DNA of 64,000 nt from Riptortus pedestris (lineage: Eukaryota; Arthropoda; Insecta; Hemiptera; Alydidae), in assembly GCA_019009955.1 (NCBI GenBank), contig CM032228.1:203222501-203286500 (forward strand), read 5' to 3'. Within the stretch, counting starts at the first letter, position 1. Every line of letters starts with the position of its first letter. Shown here one piece after another: positions 11,302 through 23,479 of this stretch. The notes below the pieces were generated by a model, which searched no databases, was not told where the DNA came from, and worked only from the letters and a program-made list of their open reading frames with translations. Made by a program: the position numbers and the translations under genes.

Positions 11302-11794
11302 GTAAAGGGTTAGAACCGCCAATATAAATAATACTGTTGTTATACCTGTCGGTGGAGACCGTCCTCACTGTCTGATGGTTGAGTACAGCTGGCAAGCGCT
11401 TTCGATGCAATGGCATCAACTTCAAGCTCAGCAAGTTGTACTGAGTTAGATGTCTGTTGGTCAGTAGGTTATATGCGTCTGGTCACCGTATTAGTTTGTT
11501 TACGTATAGTCCAAGGCTGTTTACTTACCTCAGATCTGGCAAGCGAGGGGTGTTAGCTAGTGTCCAGGTAAACTGTTTTCGTGTGATGGGTTGTTTACGT
11601 ATTAGTCCAACTAATCTACTAATACGGTGACCAGACGCATAAAACCTACTGACCAACAGACATCTAACTCAGTACAACTTATCGACGGGCTTGAAGATGG
11701 TGCCATGCATCGAAAGCGCTTGCCAGCTGTACTCGACGATCAGCCAGTGACGACGCGTCGCGATGGTCTCCACCGAAAGGTATGATAACAGTAT
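11302..11794. mobile_element. Foldback element with long inverted arms
   Basis: The left arm (about 11302-11497) and right arm (about 11615-11794) are imperfect reverse complements over roughly 180 bp. Shared anchors are GTCGGTGGAGACCGTC, CAGCTGGCAAGCGCTTTCGA, AACTCAGTACAACTT and TGGTCACCGTATTAGT. The spacer holds a direct repeat of GTTTACGTAT-AGTCCAA. Related arms are at 18921-19000 and 19041-19264. There is no transposase ORF. It may be a MITE, a foldback transposon or an inverted pair of retroelement ends. Confidence 0.75.
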
Positions 11795-12094
11795 AAAGAT
11801 TAAGGTTCAGTACACCTAATTCACTATCAAATTCTCAAAACTATTGAAAATATGCATGAGTGAATACAGCAACATACACTCACACACACACACACTCACA
11901 TGCTTTAAATCAACTCCTCTTCTTTCTTCTTTCGTTCTTTAACTCTACTCTGTTTCTTAATAACAAGCACAAATCTCTCTTTAGAATATATATGTATAAA
12001 CAATTGGTTTTTCAGACTTTGGAGATCTTTAGCCGCTAGTACCCATCTCCCTTATTTAAATATAACCAACACCCGATAACAAATTGACATGCCT

Positions 12095-12225
12095 CATTAT
12101 CTCGATATCAAACTCAATATTGAATGTTTTGTGAAAAGAAGCGGGGAATCTAAATTTGTAAAAATATCCTTAAACCTTATATATTATCAGTAAGATAGAA
12201 AACCTTTATATACCCAATCTTGTTA
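12095..12225 (+). mobile_element. HINE-like core fragment, degenerate
   Basis: TATCAAACTCAATATTGAATG and the following segment match the family region just after the internal hairpin. The G-run and later blocks are mutated. The ends are missing. Confidence 0.45.
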
Positions 12226-12954
12226 TATGGACAGTCGCAGAAGAGAACGGAAACGACCGCATTTATTTGTGAACCTCTTCCTTCCAGAGGAGGAAATCAA
12301 GAATTCCTCTTCATCTGAACATCTCACCAGCCGTAGACAATAAGACAACAACAATCTTGGGCAGGCTAGGTATTGTGGGTGCAATGACCCTTCTTTATCC
12401 AGAATGTCGTTTCCCGCGAAGGAAGAGAATCAACTGTTCACTGATAGCTGTGATAAGATCACTAACGGTCTGCAGATCGCATGAGCGAGCTATCACTGAT
12501 TGCAGTGTGATTACTACGAGAGATTCGTAAGTACTACAGGAAACCGTTTAGAAAGTACTAGTACCTGCCGAGACGAGGAGGCCCAATGCAAAACGGTTCT
12601 TCTGGAGGAATTTCTAACAAGCCGCCATGTTAATAAATTAGACCTAATTAGCAACATTTCTGTATCGTATTCCTTCAACACAGGTTATCAGTTTCCTCGA
12701 GACTAGTAACAAGTCGATTAGTGCTTTAGATTATCAATGGTGTTCTTTTGATAAAGGTATTTTAATTTATTTGTAGCAAATAAATACGTTCGTGCAATGA
12801 AGAAGGGCGGTCTTATTAGAGAGTATGGAATATTTAGAAATGTGTGCTTCATTTTGGGCAATCATTTTAAAAAGGAGACCGTATAAAGTCCGATTTCCCA
12901 AGTCACAGCACTGATCTCATCTCGACATACATTGCCTATTTCTAATTAAACATC
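12226..12954. other. No gene recognised
   Basis: Mixed-composition sequence. A 68-codon ORF at 12500-12706 has no motif or family resemblance I can support. No repeat family recognised. Confidence 0.4.
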
Positions 12955-13430
12955 ACATGACTAGAAGTGGGAGTTACTCAAGGTTCAAAACAAGGATGCA
13001 CGAAAATTGAGTTAGTTAAAAATGGAATAGAACATCAATAGTTTAACAAGATTTGTTCTATAACGATTTTCGATACGACTCATAATAATAGAGAATTTTT
13101 GTATCACACGGCTCCTGGTCCGATTTAAAACATTAATGACTATGGACTTTAGCGTTGAATGAAACGGTTAAATATTGATTATGGTATAAATTAAATAAAT
13201 CTTTTTGAGTAAAATAACGTAAATTCCTACACGACGACGTTATCACACTATGTATTTGTATGGACCTCACAAAGTAAATGTTCAATGGAAACAATATTTG
13301 GTATTTAAAATTCAAATAAATTGATTCATGATATAACAGCTTATTCATAATATGTTATGAGTATGCTTAGGAGTTTGCTGAAGGTTGAAAACTAAAACAA
13401 ATGCAAACATCTATTTCGAAAAAGGGGCCT
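12955..13430 (-). mobile_element. HINE-like element, dimeric-core subfamily
   Basis: Read on the minus strand, this copy has the same unusual order as 3205-3632 and 31440-32090: a core 3' block, a linker with a TTATTT...ACTCAAAAA-type segment, then the start of a second core with AACGCTAAAGTCCATAGTC and ATCGGACCAGGAG. The ends are missing. Confidence 0.6.
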
Positions 13431-13569
13431 TCATGTTAAATTAATCAGATCTCCCTAGTAGGTGCGCTACTGATCTGCTATCATCTATTCTGCATTTTTC
13501 CTCTAAAAAAGATGCTCGTGCAAACAAGAACAATCACATGTTCAGAGGCTTAGGATCTCAAAGTAAAAG

Positions 13570-15220
13570 TCACATTAGTAAGGGTGGAGGTTTACAGTAA
13601 CATTAGTAAGGGTGGAGGTTTACGGTCACATTAGTAAGGGTGGAGGTTTACAGTAACATTAGTAAGGGTGGAGGTTTACAGTAACATTAGTAAGGGTGGT
13701 CGTTTACAGTCACATTAGTAAGGGTAGAGGTTTACAGTCACATTAGTAAGGGTGTAGGTTTACGGTCACATTAGTAAGGATGGAGGTTTACAGTCACATT
13801 AGTAAGGGTGGTCGTTTACAGTAACATTAGTAAGGGTGGAGGTTTAGAGTCACATTAGTAAGGGTGGAGGTTTAGAGTCACATTAGTAAGGGTGGATGTT
13901 TACAGTCACATTAGTAAGTGTGGCCGTTTTCAGTCACATTAGTGTGGGTGGAGGCTTATAGTCTCATTAGAAAGGGTGGATGTTTACAGTCACATTAGTA
14001 AGGGTGGATGTTTACAGTCACATTAGTAAGGGTGGATGTTTACAGTCACATTAGTAAGGGTTGATGTTTACAGTCACATTAGTAAGGGTGGATGTTTACA
14101 GTCACATTAGTAAGTGTGGCCGTTTTCAGTCACATTAGTGAGGGTGGAGGTCCATAGTCACGTTAGTAAGGGTGGAGGTTTACAGTCACGTAACTAAGGG
14201 TGGAGGTTTACAGTGACATTAGTAAGGGTGGAGGTTTACACTCACATTAGTAAGGGTGGAGGTTTGCAGTCACGTTAGTAAGGGTGGAGGTTCACATTCA
14301 CGTTAGTAAGGGTGGAAGTTTACAGTCACGTAACTAAGGGTGGAGGTTTACAGTGACATTAGTAAGGGTGGAGGTTTACACTCACATTAGTAAGGGTGGA
14401 GGTTTACACTCACATTAGTAAGGGTGGAGGTTTGCAGTCACGTTAGTAAGGGTGGAAGTTTACAGTCACGTAACTAAGGGTGGAAGTTTACAGTGACATT
14501 AGTAAGGGTGGAGGTTTACACTCACATTAGTAAGGGTGGAGGTTTACAGTGACATTAGTAAGGGTGGAGGTTTACACTCACATTAGTAAGGGTGGAGGTT
14601 TACACTCACATTAGTAAGGGTGGAGGTTTACACTCACATTAGTAAGGGTGGAGGTTTGCAGTCACGTTAGTAAGGGTGGAGGTTTACAGTCTCATTAGAA
14701 AGGGTGGATGTTTACAGTCACATTAGTAAGGGTGGATGTTTACAGCCACATTAGTAAGGGTGGAGGTTTACAGTCACATTAGTAAGGGTGGTCGTTTACA
14801 GTCACATTAGTAAGGGTAGAGGTTTACAGTTACATTAGTAAGGGTGTAGGTTTACGGTCACATTAGTAAGAGTGCCGGTTTACGGTCACATTAGTAAGGA
14901 TGGTGGTTTACAGTCACATTAGTAAGGGTGGTCGTTTACAGTCACATTAGTAAGGGTAGAGGTTTACAGTCACATTAGTAAGGGTGTAGGTTTACGGTCA
15001 CATTAGTAAGAGTGCCGGTTTACGGTCACGTCAGTAAGGGTGCAGGTTTACAGTCACATTAGTAAGGGTGGCCGTTTACAGTCACATTAGTGTGGGTGGA
15101 GGCTTATAGTCTCATTAGAAAGGGTGGATGTTTACAGTCACATTAGTAAGGGTGGATGTTTACAGTCACATTAGTAAGGGTGGATGTTTACAGTCACATT
15201 AGTAAGGGTCGAGATTTACA
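13570..15220. repeat. 28 bp minisatellite, about 59 units
   Basis: A continuous tandem array. Every unit contains the core CACATTAGTAAGGGTGG with variable positions after it (GAGG, GTCG, GATG, GCCG) and usually ends TTTACAGT. Variant units recur at multiples of 28 bp. For example, TCACGTAACTAAGGG occurs at about 14185, 14325 and 14465, and the AGTGCCGG variant at two sites 140 bp apart. This shows a five-unit higher-order block. The unit length is not a multiple of three and no long ORF results. There are no unique spacers, so it is not a CRISPR array. Confidence 0.95.
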
Positions 15221-15244
15221 GTTTTACAGGTTCTAGCCTTTTCT

Positions 15245-15720
15245 AGTTATTTAATGACGTTTCCTAAATGCGGATAAGACATCACATGACTAACCTATGC
15301 TCCAACATTTTTCGATCTGACTCATAATTATAATTTTTATTTTGCTCCTTCTCATAACCCTCCTCCTCCTTCCCCGATGAAAACAATTCGCCGCATTCAA
15401 GCTATAAATAGTCGCATCATAATCTAATAGCTTATTGCTAATGTAAAATGAATAGGAGTGGGGGTTTACTAATGGGAGAAAAATAAAAAATATCTCACTT
15501 ACTGTTAGAATTAGAGAAAAAAAAAGTATTAAATAGAAATTGTAGGATATTAAATTTCCAATAAAATTAGTTTCAAATCTTTTTAAAATCTGTATCATTA
15601 TAATGAAGTTATTTAGAATTTTCTACATTTAATGTTCTTCTTCTGCCTGGTCTGATTTCAGCAGTTAACGAACTTGATATTTCTTTTTACATGAAATACT
15701 TAAATATCCAGTTCAGTAAC
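15245..15720 (-). mobile_element. HINE-like element, degenerate
   Basis: Minus-strand anchors are TTTTTCGATCTGACTCATAATTATA, of which the GATC-gac-TATAA pattern is diagnostic, GAATAGGAGTGGGGGTTTACT, and AAATATCTCACTTACTGTTAGAATTAGAG-like sequence. Near 15650-15730 TCTGATTTCAGCAGTTAACGAACTTGATATTTC-like sequence follows. The ends are missing. Confidence 0.6.
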
Positions 15721-16518
15721 GATCAAAGCCCCGAATCGTATGGACCACATTTTCGTTATCTCCTAAAAATGAAATTGTGTTTTAAAAACAGTTTATTTTA
15801 AGAACGATGTTCTGATGAGAATATTGCTCAGTGCACAATTGTTTTTCGAGGAATTTCAAATTTGAAAACAATTGGATATGAATGAAAATAATGATGTGAT
15901 ACATGGGATATTACGGTTTGGGCATTTTAGAGTTCTAACTTTTAAATGACTAAAATTTTAATATACACGAATGATCTTTTTTTCTAAATAGACAACGAAC
16001 AAGGTCTTTTGCATGCAACAATGTCTCAAACCATTTAATGCGGCCATCATTTAGTGTTTGTCATCAACGGATGATAATTGCTTGTTATCATTGAATCTTC
16101 TTTACATTCCGAGTTGTTATTCTGTCTGTTGATTTTATTTATTTTTATTTCGGTCAGTGAGAAAACGAATTTCTCCGCCATAAGATGGATACCAAAGTTG
16201 CCCGAAATTATCTGAAAAAAAATAAACTCTTTCATGTTGATTGTATGTACTTCATTAGCAGATAGCCAACAACATTCATAAATCATTTAAGAGCCAATTG
16301 AAAATTAAAATCCTTTTTCTGAGGAATTTAGACTTAGTCCCAACCTGCCTGGAAAAATGAGGTAATCTGAAAATAATCAGTTCTAAATAGCGTTAATTGT
16401 ATATACTGAATAGTACAATAATAATTACATTTAAATGAGAAATATTAATTTTCAGAAATTGTATTGTAATAATTTCTTTTTTCGGCGCTTGTGATTAATT
16501 TAAATTAAATTATTTGAT
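15721..16518. other. No gene recognised
   Basis: AT-rich sequence. A 79-codon minus-strand ORF (16047-16286) shows no recognisable motif. Confidence 0.4.
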
Positions 16519-16670
16519 AACATCCACTTTTTGCAACTATTACCTACAGGTTACCACCCTTTTCTAACCATGGCGGATTTTATTTAATGAATTCCGTTAC
16601 TAAATAAATTTCTATTGCCCAGGCGGGAATTAAACTCGCCACTTTAGTTAATTAATTTATGTTATATGTT
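16519..16670 (-). mobile_element. tRNA-derived SINE, 5'-truncated
   Basis: The reverse complement matches the SINE at 38867-39083. It has ACATCCACTTTTTGC (tail side), GGTTACCACCCTTTTCTA, then TAATGAATTCCGTTACTAAATAAA and TTGCCCAGGCGGGAATTAAACTCG, which carries the B-box region. The A-box end is lost. Non-autonomous; depends on LINE machinery in trans. Confidence 0.75.
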
Positions 16671-18834
16671 TTCGGTATGGTTACCATAGCATGCGACATG
16701 GAGTTAATAATTTTCAAGATATCTGTTCATAGAGTTTCAAGTTATTAGTTTTTTTTTTTGCTAGTCAGTTCTGGTAAAAGTAGAATTTAAATAAACCTTT
16801 CCCGTGGCTTTGACTGTTCACTAGAAATATTTTCCTTTGCTGTGAGTAAGCGGAGACAGATTTAACACATATGATTTGAACAAATATTTACCACCGCCGT
16901 ACTATTTACAGCTGTTAGGGCGGTTTATGGACTCAGCTACTCTCAATGTCTTACGAGAATATAAAAAAGAAAAAAATGGGTCATTCCAGCACATTTTCGC
17001 CATTCTCTCTTTTAAACTTCCGCTCAGCTCTAAGAGTTATAGTAGATATGACAAATGGACCCCCAATATAAAACTTTACAACGTTTTGCCTTGACCAAAA
17101 TATTAGAGCATATTAGAAAAAGTTCATTTGGGGAAATCAGCTCTTCAAGTCGACGCTTCGCAGTTGCAACCACTGGGTTCTTTCGGAAGCTGCTTATTCC
17201 ATATTAATATACCCACCTAAATCCATAAGATGTTAGAAGACTTCATAAGAAGGATATTCTCGGCCTCCGCCTTCTCTCAAGGGCAAAAGCCTTACCTTCG
17301 AATATATTTGTATTATAATAAATTGCATAATGATTATCACAAGAAGCTTCACTACATTGAACGTATTTCGAGTTCAATTTGTTCTGGAGATTCCCCGAGG
17401 AATTCACACAAAAATGTATATCCAAACAATGTATATCCAATCTATTTATCTATCTATATAAATTTATATATATTTCGGTTATTGTTGAACAACTCACAGC
17501 AAAGGGGATTCGCAATCAAAAGTTTTACGAGAGTGATCATCTCGACAACCCCCGATAATCAAAGAGAACCTGGAAGTTGTCTCTAGTAGACTGATAGGCT
17601 TCACTGTACGGGGGGAAGTAGTTAGTTCACCAGCCGACACTCTGGTACTGAACTCATTCGTTTTAGCCATTGAACTATTGAGACTCGCACATTTCGTTGC
17701 TCGGAAGTTACAGTTTTAAATGTACTCACAAATTGTTCATTTACCTAGTTAAAATAAATACATTCTTTCAGCATTACCAATAGTAAAGAAGGTATTGCGA
17801 ATGAATGATTTGAATCTGTGTAAACTTCGATCCTCACTGGAAAATCTTGTCGCATATAGACTAAGTAATAGGTACCTAGTGATAGCACACATACATAATA
17901 TATATAAATAATATATCCATAGAGCTCCGACTGAGTGGTAGGTAGAAAAGAAAATTTGTTGCTATTAGCTTTAGTGATGAGAGGAAAAAAAGGGAGCAAT
18001 ATTAGTTACCCATGCATGGCATGTACTTTTTCTATTGTACACAGAGTAAATAATTCCCTTTCCGCATAGTTACAGAATGAATTGGGGGAAGAGCATAAAT
18101 ATGAAGTTCAGGATAGTAAACACATCGGTATGGCTTGCGAATGTGCTATCGGTTGGGTTAGACGATAGTGAAAACTATAACCGGACAGTGTTTCGTGGAG
18201 ATCTTCACTGAAGCAGAGAAAGGACTGATTACTGAATAAACATTCTTTTTGGACGAGGAGCCGGAAGGTATACAGTAGGTAACACGAGCACGATAGAAAT
18301 AACTATGTAAATGGTTCAATAAGAAAATTAAAAAAATAATAACAAACTTAAAACAAATTGTAAGATGAAGAGATGAAACCTGAGCTGAGGTTAGTGTACA
18401 CATCCATTAATAGCTTATAGAGGGTTGATAAGATCTGTTCGTGAAGCTAGTCCGTGGAGAAATGGAAAAGGGTCAGGAGGAAACACGAGCTGAAAGCAAA
18501 TACAGCTCCACCTGTTGTTCCTTGGAATGATCACGATCAGCCATAAACATGAACCTATTCTCGTCCCTAGCCTTATTCTTGATTCTCTTCAACTCAATAC
18601 TGTCACGTAGGGCATCAAATGAGAGCCGTCTTAGGATTATGTGTTTCATACAGTAAAAGTAAATACAAATATATAAATAGAATTTTAATATCAACTGCAG
18701 TTGTATTCACTAGTCCAACGAAGCCTTGATCGCATGCCCGGTACTCCTCAACGTCAGGAGGTGTCCTTAGGAAGAACGGCTATTGAATGATCTACTTGGT
18801 AATGGCCGGAAACTAACTTAAATTCTCATACGTA
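16671..18834. other. No gene recognised
   Basis: About 2.2 kb without a supportable gene. Short ORFs occur on both strands (for example 17230-17586 and 18158-18403) but carry no family motif. Near 17120-17150 GGGGAAATCAGCTCTTCAAG resembles the HINE-like 5' palindromic arm and may be an eroded end. Confidence 0.4.
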
Positions 18835-18912
18835 CGTATGTAAAGGCTCTTACAAACATACGTATGTAAAGGTTCATACATACATACGTATGTAAAGGCT
18901 CATACATATATA
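18835..18912. repeat. 26 bp tandem repeat, three units
   Basis: CGTATGTAAAGGCTC-type units start at 18835, 18861 and 18887, exactly 26 bp apart. Single related units reappear at about 19010-19040 and 19285-19320, beside foldback arms, so the repeat seems tied to the ends of that family. Confidence 0.8.
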
Positions 18913-18920
18913 AAACTTTC

Positions 18921-19000
18921 GAAAGAGAAATCGCTTGCCAACTGTAGTCGACCATCAGCCAGTGACGACGGCCTTCAGTAGCATCTATACTGGCGGTTCC
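18921..19000. mobile_element. Foldback arm, solitary
   Basis: A single arm of the family at 11302-11794. It shows ATCGCTTGCCAACTG, GACCATCAGCCAGTGACGAC and TACTGGCGGTTCCAACCC. No inverted partner is placed symmetrically, although the complete foldback copy begins 40 bp later. Confidence 0.65.
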
Positions 19001-19040
19001 AACCCTTTAAAGGCTCTTACATACACGTGTGTAAAGGCTC

Positions 19041-19264
19041 ATACTGTTGTCATACTGTTGTTACTGGCTGATGGTCGAGTGCAGTTGGCAAGCGCTTTCG
19101 ATGCAAAGGCACCTTTCAAGGTGTCTAGAATTGTACTCTAAATAAGTTGTAGTAAAACTCTAGAGACCTTGAAAGTGGTGTCTTTGCATCGAAAGCGCTT
19201 GCCAGCTGTACTCGACCTACAGCCAGTGAAGACGGTCTCCACCGACAGATATGAGAACAGTATT
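19041..19264. mobile_element. Foldback element, compact copy
   Basis: Two inverted arms of roughly 95 bp meet at a short centre (about 19135-19165). The arms share ACTGTTGT/ACAGTAT ends, the CTGATGGTCGAG / CTCGACCTACAG segment, GGCAAGCGCTTTCGATGCAAA and AAGGTGTCTAGA / TCTAGAGACCTTG. The right end is followed by TACTGGCGGTTCCAACCCTTT, as at the left end of the 11302 copy. Transcripts would fold into a long hairpin. Confidence 0.75.
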
Positions 19265-19299
19265 ATATATACTGGCGGTTCCAACCCTTTAAAGGCTCA

Positions 19300-21434
19300 T
19301 ACATACGAATATAAAGGCTGGAGGTAAAGAATAAAACATTAGCATCAATAAAATAGTTTAGACATGTTCGAATCTACATTTTTCACGACACCAAAACTCC
19401 ATTTTGGGGAATAGGTAATTGGTCAACAACTAGAAATCGCTTTCTGTAGGTTGATGCAAGGCTGATAGGAATTGAAGTAGCTACCTACCTCTCAATTAAT
19501 GATAATAACATACTTGAAGGAGCGGTGTCAATAATACAAATATATAAATGGCTTTGGCCAGAACAGTCGACAGTTTAGCGAATTCAGATGCTTTTAATCA
19601 TAAAGAAATATTAGGACTCCTTGACAATGTCCAAGATGGTATGTAGTAAAAGTCATATTCATGAATATCTTTGTATTCATTATTTTATTAGCTCTCAACT
19701 ATTATTTTTCTGAATACTTTATGCCCTTACTCCAGGCTGATATAATGTAAGCAACGTTAATTTCCAAAGTTTGGGATGTATTGCTTCCTTTAAATTCCAG
19801 TACTTACGCAATTGTTTCCATTCGTTTCATATATGGCCTGTCGTGGACAAAGTAGAGTGGGTTTATGACAAAGGTTAAAATTTAAAATCGCGTTGTTCAA
19901 TAACGTTTAAAACTATTATATAAATATTAAACACCTTTCGTTCACTGAGAATTCTAATTTAATTTAGTTTAATTCAATATAAATAAGTTTTCTAACATCA
20001 AGCTCTTTGCTTTCATGGTAGACCAATCTTTGCACGCCTTCGTAGTATTCTAAGTTAAGACGGAGAAGTTCTCAATTTTTTCTTTCCACCAATTCATATC
20101 CCCTGCCCCCTCTTTCCAACAGTCCTTGACTATCACAATCATTTCTATGTGAATACACTCATCTTCATGATAATAAGGATGGAGGGATTTTGTTTCTGAC
20201 AGTATATTTTTGCTGAAACAATAGGAATCGCTTTATGGAGCACTTGTAGAAATAATGAAAGGTATACATAAAGGGTGTGTTCAAGCCTAATCGTAGAAAT
20301 ATGTAATTTGAGAGCGTTTGGAGTATTATTTCAGGGTTATAATCTATTCGGGAGATCTATGTATGAGGATAAGTATAGGGGAATAGGCGTAGCCCCAGAT
20401 CGTGCAGAGAAAATCACTGTTTGAGCAGATCTGGAAGAACCAGGTGGTCCTATAGTCAATTATACCTTTTTGTGCACCTTTCCTGTAATTTTTTATAAGT
20501 TCCGGGGCCCTAAGCGGGCATTTGAGCCGAAATCGGGTTGAGGTTTCCTTGGACAGGCTTGTCATGGATTGTGGTTTAGAGCCTCCTGTTGATCGAGCGG
20601 AGGGGTCTGGTAAGGTGTCTAGGCGGGCTCTAAATATAGGAAAACCGGTCTTCCAACTAGACACTAGTTCTAGCCCCCCTGCCTTCTCTCTACTACCTGC
20701 AAAATACTCAGCAAAAGCCCTTCACTTCCACTCCTAGGTTCATAACTCGGAGTAAAAGACTTGTCTTAGGGCAGGAAGCTCTTATAGAATTTGGTATGGT
20801 TATATGATCTGATTATTTCGGATTCTAGGACAAAGATAATGCTTGTACACATGTTTATAGCAGTATCACTTTCAGTGAATCACCATCTTTAGAATACTGC
20901 AGCAGAGGAAGACACTTGGTGGTACGATGCATACTAACAAGATACTTAAACAGACGGTAGTCATTGAATACCTGAACCTGATTTTATTAACCTGGAGACC
21001 GTTCCGATTTTTTATATACCTCCTAGGAAGACTAAGACGCTGGTGAGTACCAATAGATTCTTGGACAAAATATGAAAGATCCCCCCCCCCCCCAAAGATT
21101 TTATTCCAAAACGTTGGTCATGCCTGTCATTAATTACCTTAGTCAGAGTTGTTGAGATTGTCCTGAAGAATTTGTGATCATTAGTGGAGGTTTTTTACCT
21201 TTTTCTGATGTCATTATGGATGATTCGAATTTTTCAAACACCCGGTAACTCATTGAATATCCAAATCAGTATTTTCTTTTCTTGTTTTCATGAAAAGCAA
21301 GAATTGATTTATCTTGTAAAGACACGACAACAATTCCAATAAAGTAATTAACCTGAGAAAATTTCCCACTTTTCTTTAGGCAATAAACTTCCCTCATGCA
21401 TTTTCAAGGCTAAATCTAAATTTTGATATTTCTT
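19300..21434. other. No gene recognised
   Basis: Mostly AT-rich sequence. Positions 20470-20700 are richer in G+C and open on both strands (a 106-codon minus ORF at 20344-20664 and a 71-codon plus ORF at 20522-20737). I see no domain in either. A poly-C run lies at 21079-21091. Confidence 0.4.
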
Positions 21435-21615
21435 AACGTCCACTTTATGCTTCTAAGGATGATTGCGACGGGCTATCTATTGCTTACTACCCTTTTTTTT
21501 AGCCAGGGGGGGGATTAAGGATTTTATTTAATGATATAATTACTATTCATATAGCTCAGGTGAGAATCGAACTCTAATTCAAGGTTTACCAAGTGAGCCT
21601 AAGGATTTTTGTCAC
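21435..21615 (-). mobile_element. tRNA-derived SINE
   Basis: Minus-strand copy with ACGTCCACTTTATGC, CGACGGGCTATCTA, CTACCCTTTTTTTTAGCC, GATTTTATTTAATGA and GCTCAGGTGAGAATCGAACTC. The last is the complement of the B-box (GTTCGATTCTC). The A-box end is partly eroded. Confidence 0.75.
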
Positions 21616-22479
21616 AGAAAGACAGACATATGTCTTCGGCTACAACATATAACTTGAAATCCATATTTCTTTCTTATTATGAGCCAAATATAAACAATAA
21701 TTGGCATTTCAGCGGGATATAGCATATGTAACAATAAATTAGGAAAGAATAAGTGCGGAAGTTTAATGTAGGCTGAAGATAAAAAAACAACTACAAATAA
21801 CTCATTAAACATTAATGTTTAAACTAAAATAAAAATGCGTAATACAATATAAGTTAAAAAATAAGCCGATGTATTAGATTATTGATGTATCGTTAACGTT
21901 AAAATGTATCAATGATGTACAGTTAATGGTGGAGATGTTATGGATTTACGAACTTGATAGGACCTCATTTTCTGCTGTCTTCATGGCAGAACATTATACG
22001 GAATTCTTCGAGTACAACTTCAACTGCTGATTTCTTACAAATGAAAATGTGTTACAAGGCGTTGAAACGATCAACCCCAGGGTGCCAACTCAAGGAATTC
22101 CGAAAAAAACTATGTTTTTTTAATATTGGAAAACAGCGTTAAAAAACGAGTACTCGGTTTGTTTCTCAGAAACTAGGAAGGTCCATGGCAAACTTGAAGT
22201 GAGGGTGAAACTCTCCCTATTGACCTAGGTTCCGGCAAATGGGAATAGCAGTACGTATTCAGTGCTCATGAACAGAAATACTTCCGAAGTCCTTGGTAAG
22301 TACATTTTCACAAAAGCTATAGTCAAGCAAAAGGGATTAGTTTCGTGAAGGATTACTACGACAACCATGATTTAGAAACTGCAAGAATGGTTTAGCCGGA
22401 CAGTCTGGATGGAAAAGGGCATTCGGTCTGGATGGGGGACAAAAGGAGTTACCGATCAAGACTCAACCAACATGAATAA
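21616..22479. other. No gene recognised; possible eroded HINE end
   Basis: No supportable gene. Near 21957-22050, GACCTCATTTTC followed by GAATTCTTCGAGTACAAC and AACTGCTGATTTC resembles the reverse-strand 5' block of the HINE-like family. Near 22400-22440 the phrase GTCTGGATGG is repeated 27 bp apart. Confidence 0.4.
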
Positions 22480-22828
22480 GTACATCACGCAGGGGCAGCG
22501 AAAACTAAGCAGATTTACCACGTTTCACACTTTTGATAACATATCATATTCCCTATTCCAATCATATATAAATAAAAAAAAAATATAAGAGTAGAAGAGG
22601 AGAGAGAGGGATGGCTTACTGAGGGCTGAAAACATAACAGTACGTATAACTCGCTGAATCCTTTAGTCATGAAAAATGAACAGAGCAACAATAGTTTAAC
22701 ATTGGTTCTTTAAAAATATATACATAATTTTGAACTGACCTCATTTTCGTCATCTCCTAGATACGATCGATGGAGATTTGAGGAATTTTCAGCCTCAATA
22801 GCTGATTTTCCTTGACGGAAATCTGCTA
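22480..22828 (-). mobile_element. HINE-like element, short internally deleted copy
   Basis: Both ends are present in about 350 bp. The 3' end is at the left (CACGCAGGGGCAGCG, then ACTAAGCAGATTTACC) and the 5' end at the right (GACCTCATTTTCGTCATC ... GCTGATTTTCC, then GGAAATCTGCT). The microsatellite and most of the core are missing. This shows that the two termini can persist with little in between. Confidence 0.75.
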
Positions 22829-22959
22829 AAAAAAGAATGTGAGTTATGGAACTCTCAATGATCTTCACAACGCTCTATAATCTGCTATTTTAATCGAATC
22901 TTGTGAAAATATAAGTTTATATTTATTACGGCTATCTTTAAGCTAAGCTAGATCAGAAA

Positions 22960-23110
22960 TGGATACACTACCTTATAGTAAGTTTTTAGTTAGTGTTTCC
23001 GTCACTAAGGAAATTCTTATTGACCATCAGGAGATGTAACACTCAATTCTGTGGCTTAACAAATATATTAAGGCGAGCGTATTAACTCACATACATTTGC
23101 TCCTGTAAAA
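22960..23110 (-). mobile_element. SINE, degenerate
   Basis: TCCGTCACTAAGGAAATTC and CTTATTGACCATCAGGAG align with the SINE's complement (CCGTCACTAAATAAATTTCTATTGCCCAGGCGGG). The following GGCTTAAC...GCGTATTAACTCAC segment resembles the A-box side. Old and uncertain. Confidence 0.4.
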
Positions 23111-23204
23111 GAATTCAACCCTGTGGTCGATTAAAAATGTTACGTATTATCATTCCTCTTTATGACTAAACGGGACAGGATATCCTGCATGTAATCACCT
23201 TTTT

Positions 23205-23350
23205 CTAGTAAGAGTGGAACTGACACTTTACTACTATATAGGCTTACCACAAAATAAATTCCAATTGCTCACGAGGTACCAATCCAATGTCTATACGTTT
23301 ACCAAATGTATTAAGAGCAGAGCTTTAACTCAAATAGTAACATGACCACA
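23205..23350 (-). mobile_element. SINE, degenerate
   Basis: AAATAAATTCCAATTGCTCACGAGG and GAGCAGAGCTTTAACTCAAATA resemble the complement of the SINE body and its A-box region. There is strong divergence and no readable ends. Confidence 0.4.
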
Positions 23351-23479
23351 TTTTGTTTATCAGCTGTAGTCATTAAAGAGTGCAAAGAAAATGTAAATAA
23401 ATGCCATAAACATGATATTACATATCATTGGCAGATGGCAGAGGTTCTGAATATCCAAACGTATAAAAAGTCATGAAGA

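Noticed and set aside
11690..11717. A canonical hammerhead in the 11 kb foldback arm
   Set aside because: The core reads CTTGAAGA instead of CUGANGA and other copies diverge further, so only a loose resemblance remains.
13570..15220. CRISPR array
   Set aside because: The units are contiguous 28 bp tandem repeats with no unique spacers, in eukaryote-like DNA.
20344..20737. Overlapping ORFs of 106 (minus) and 71 (plus) codons
   Set aside because: Neither has a recognisable domain. The region is only locally richer in G+C, which lengthens ORFs by lowering stop-codon frequency.
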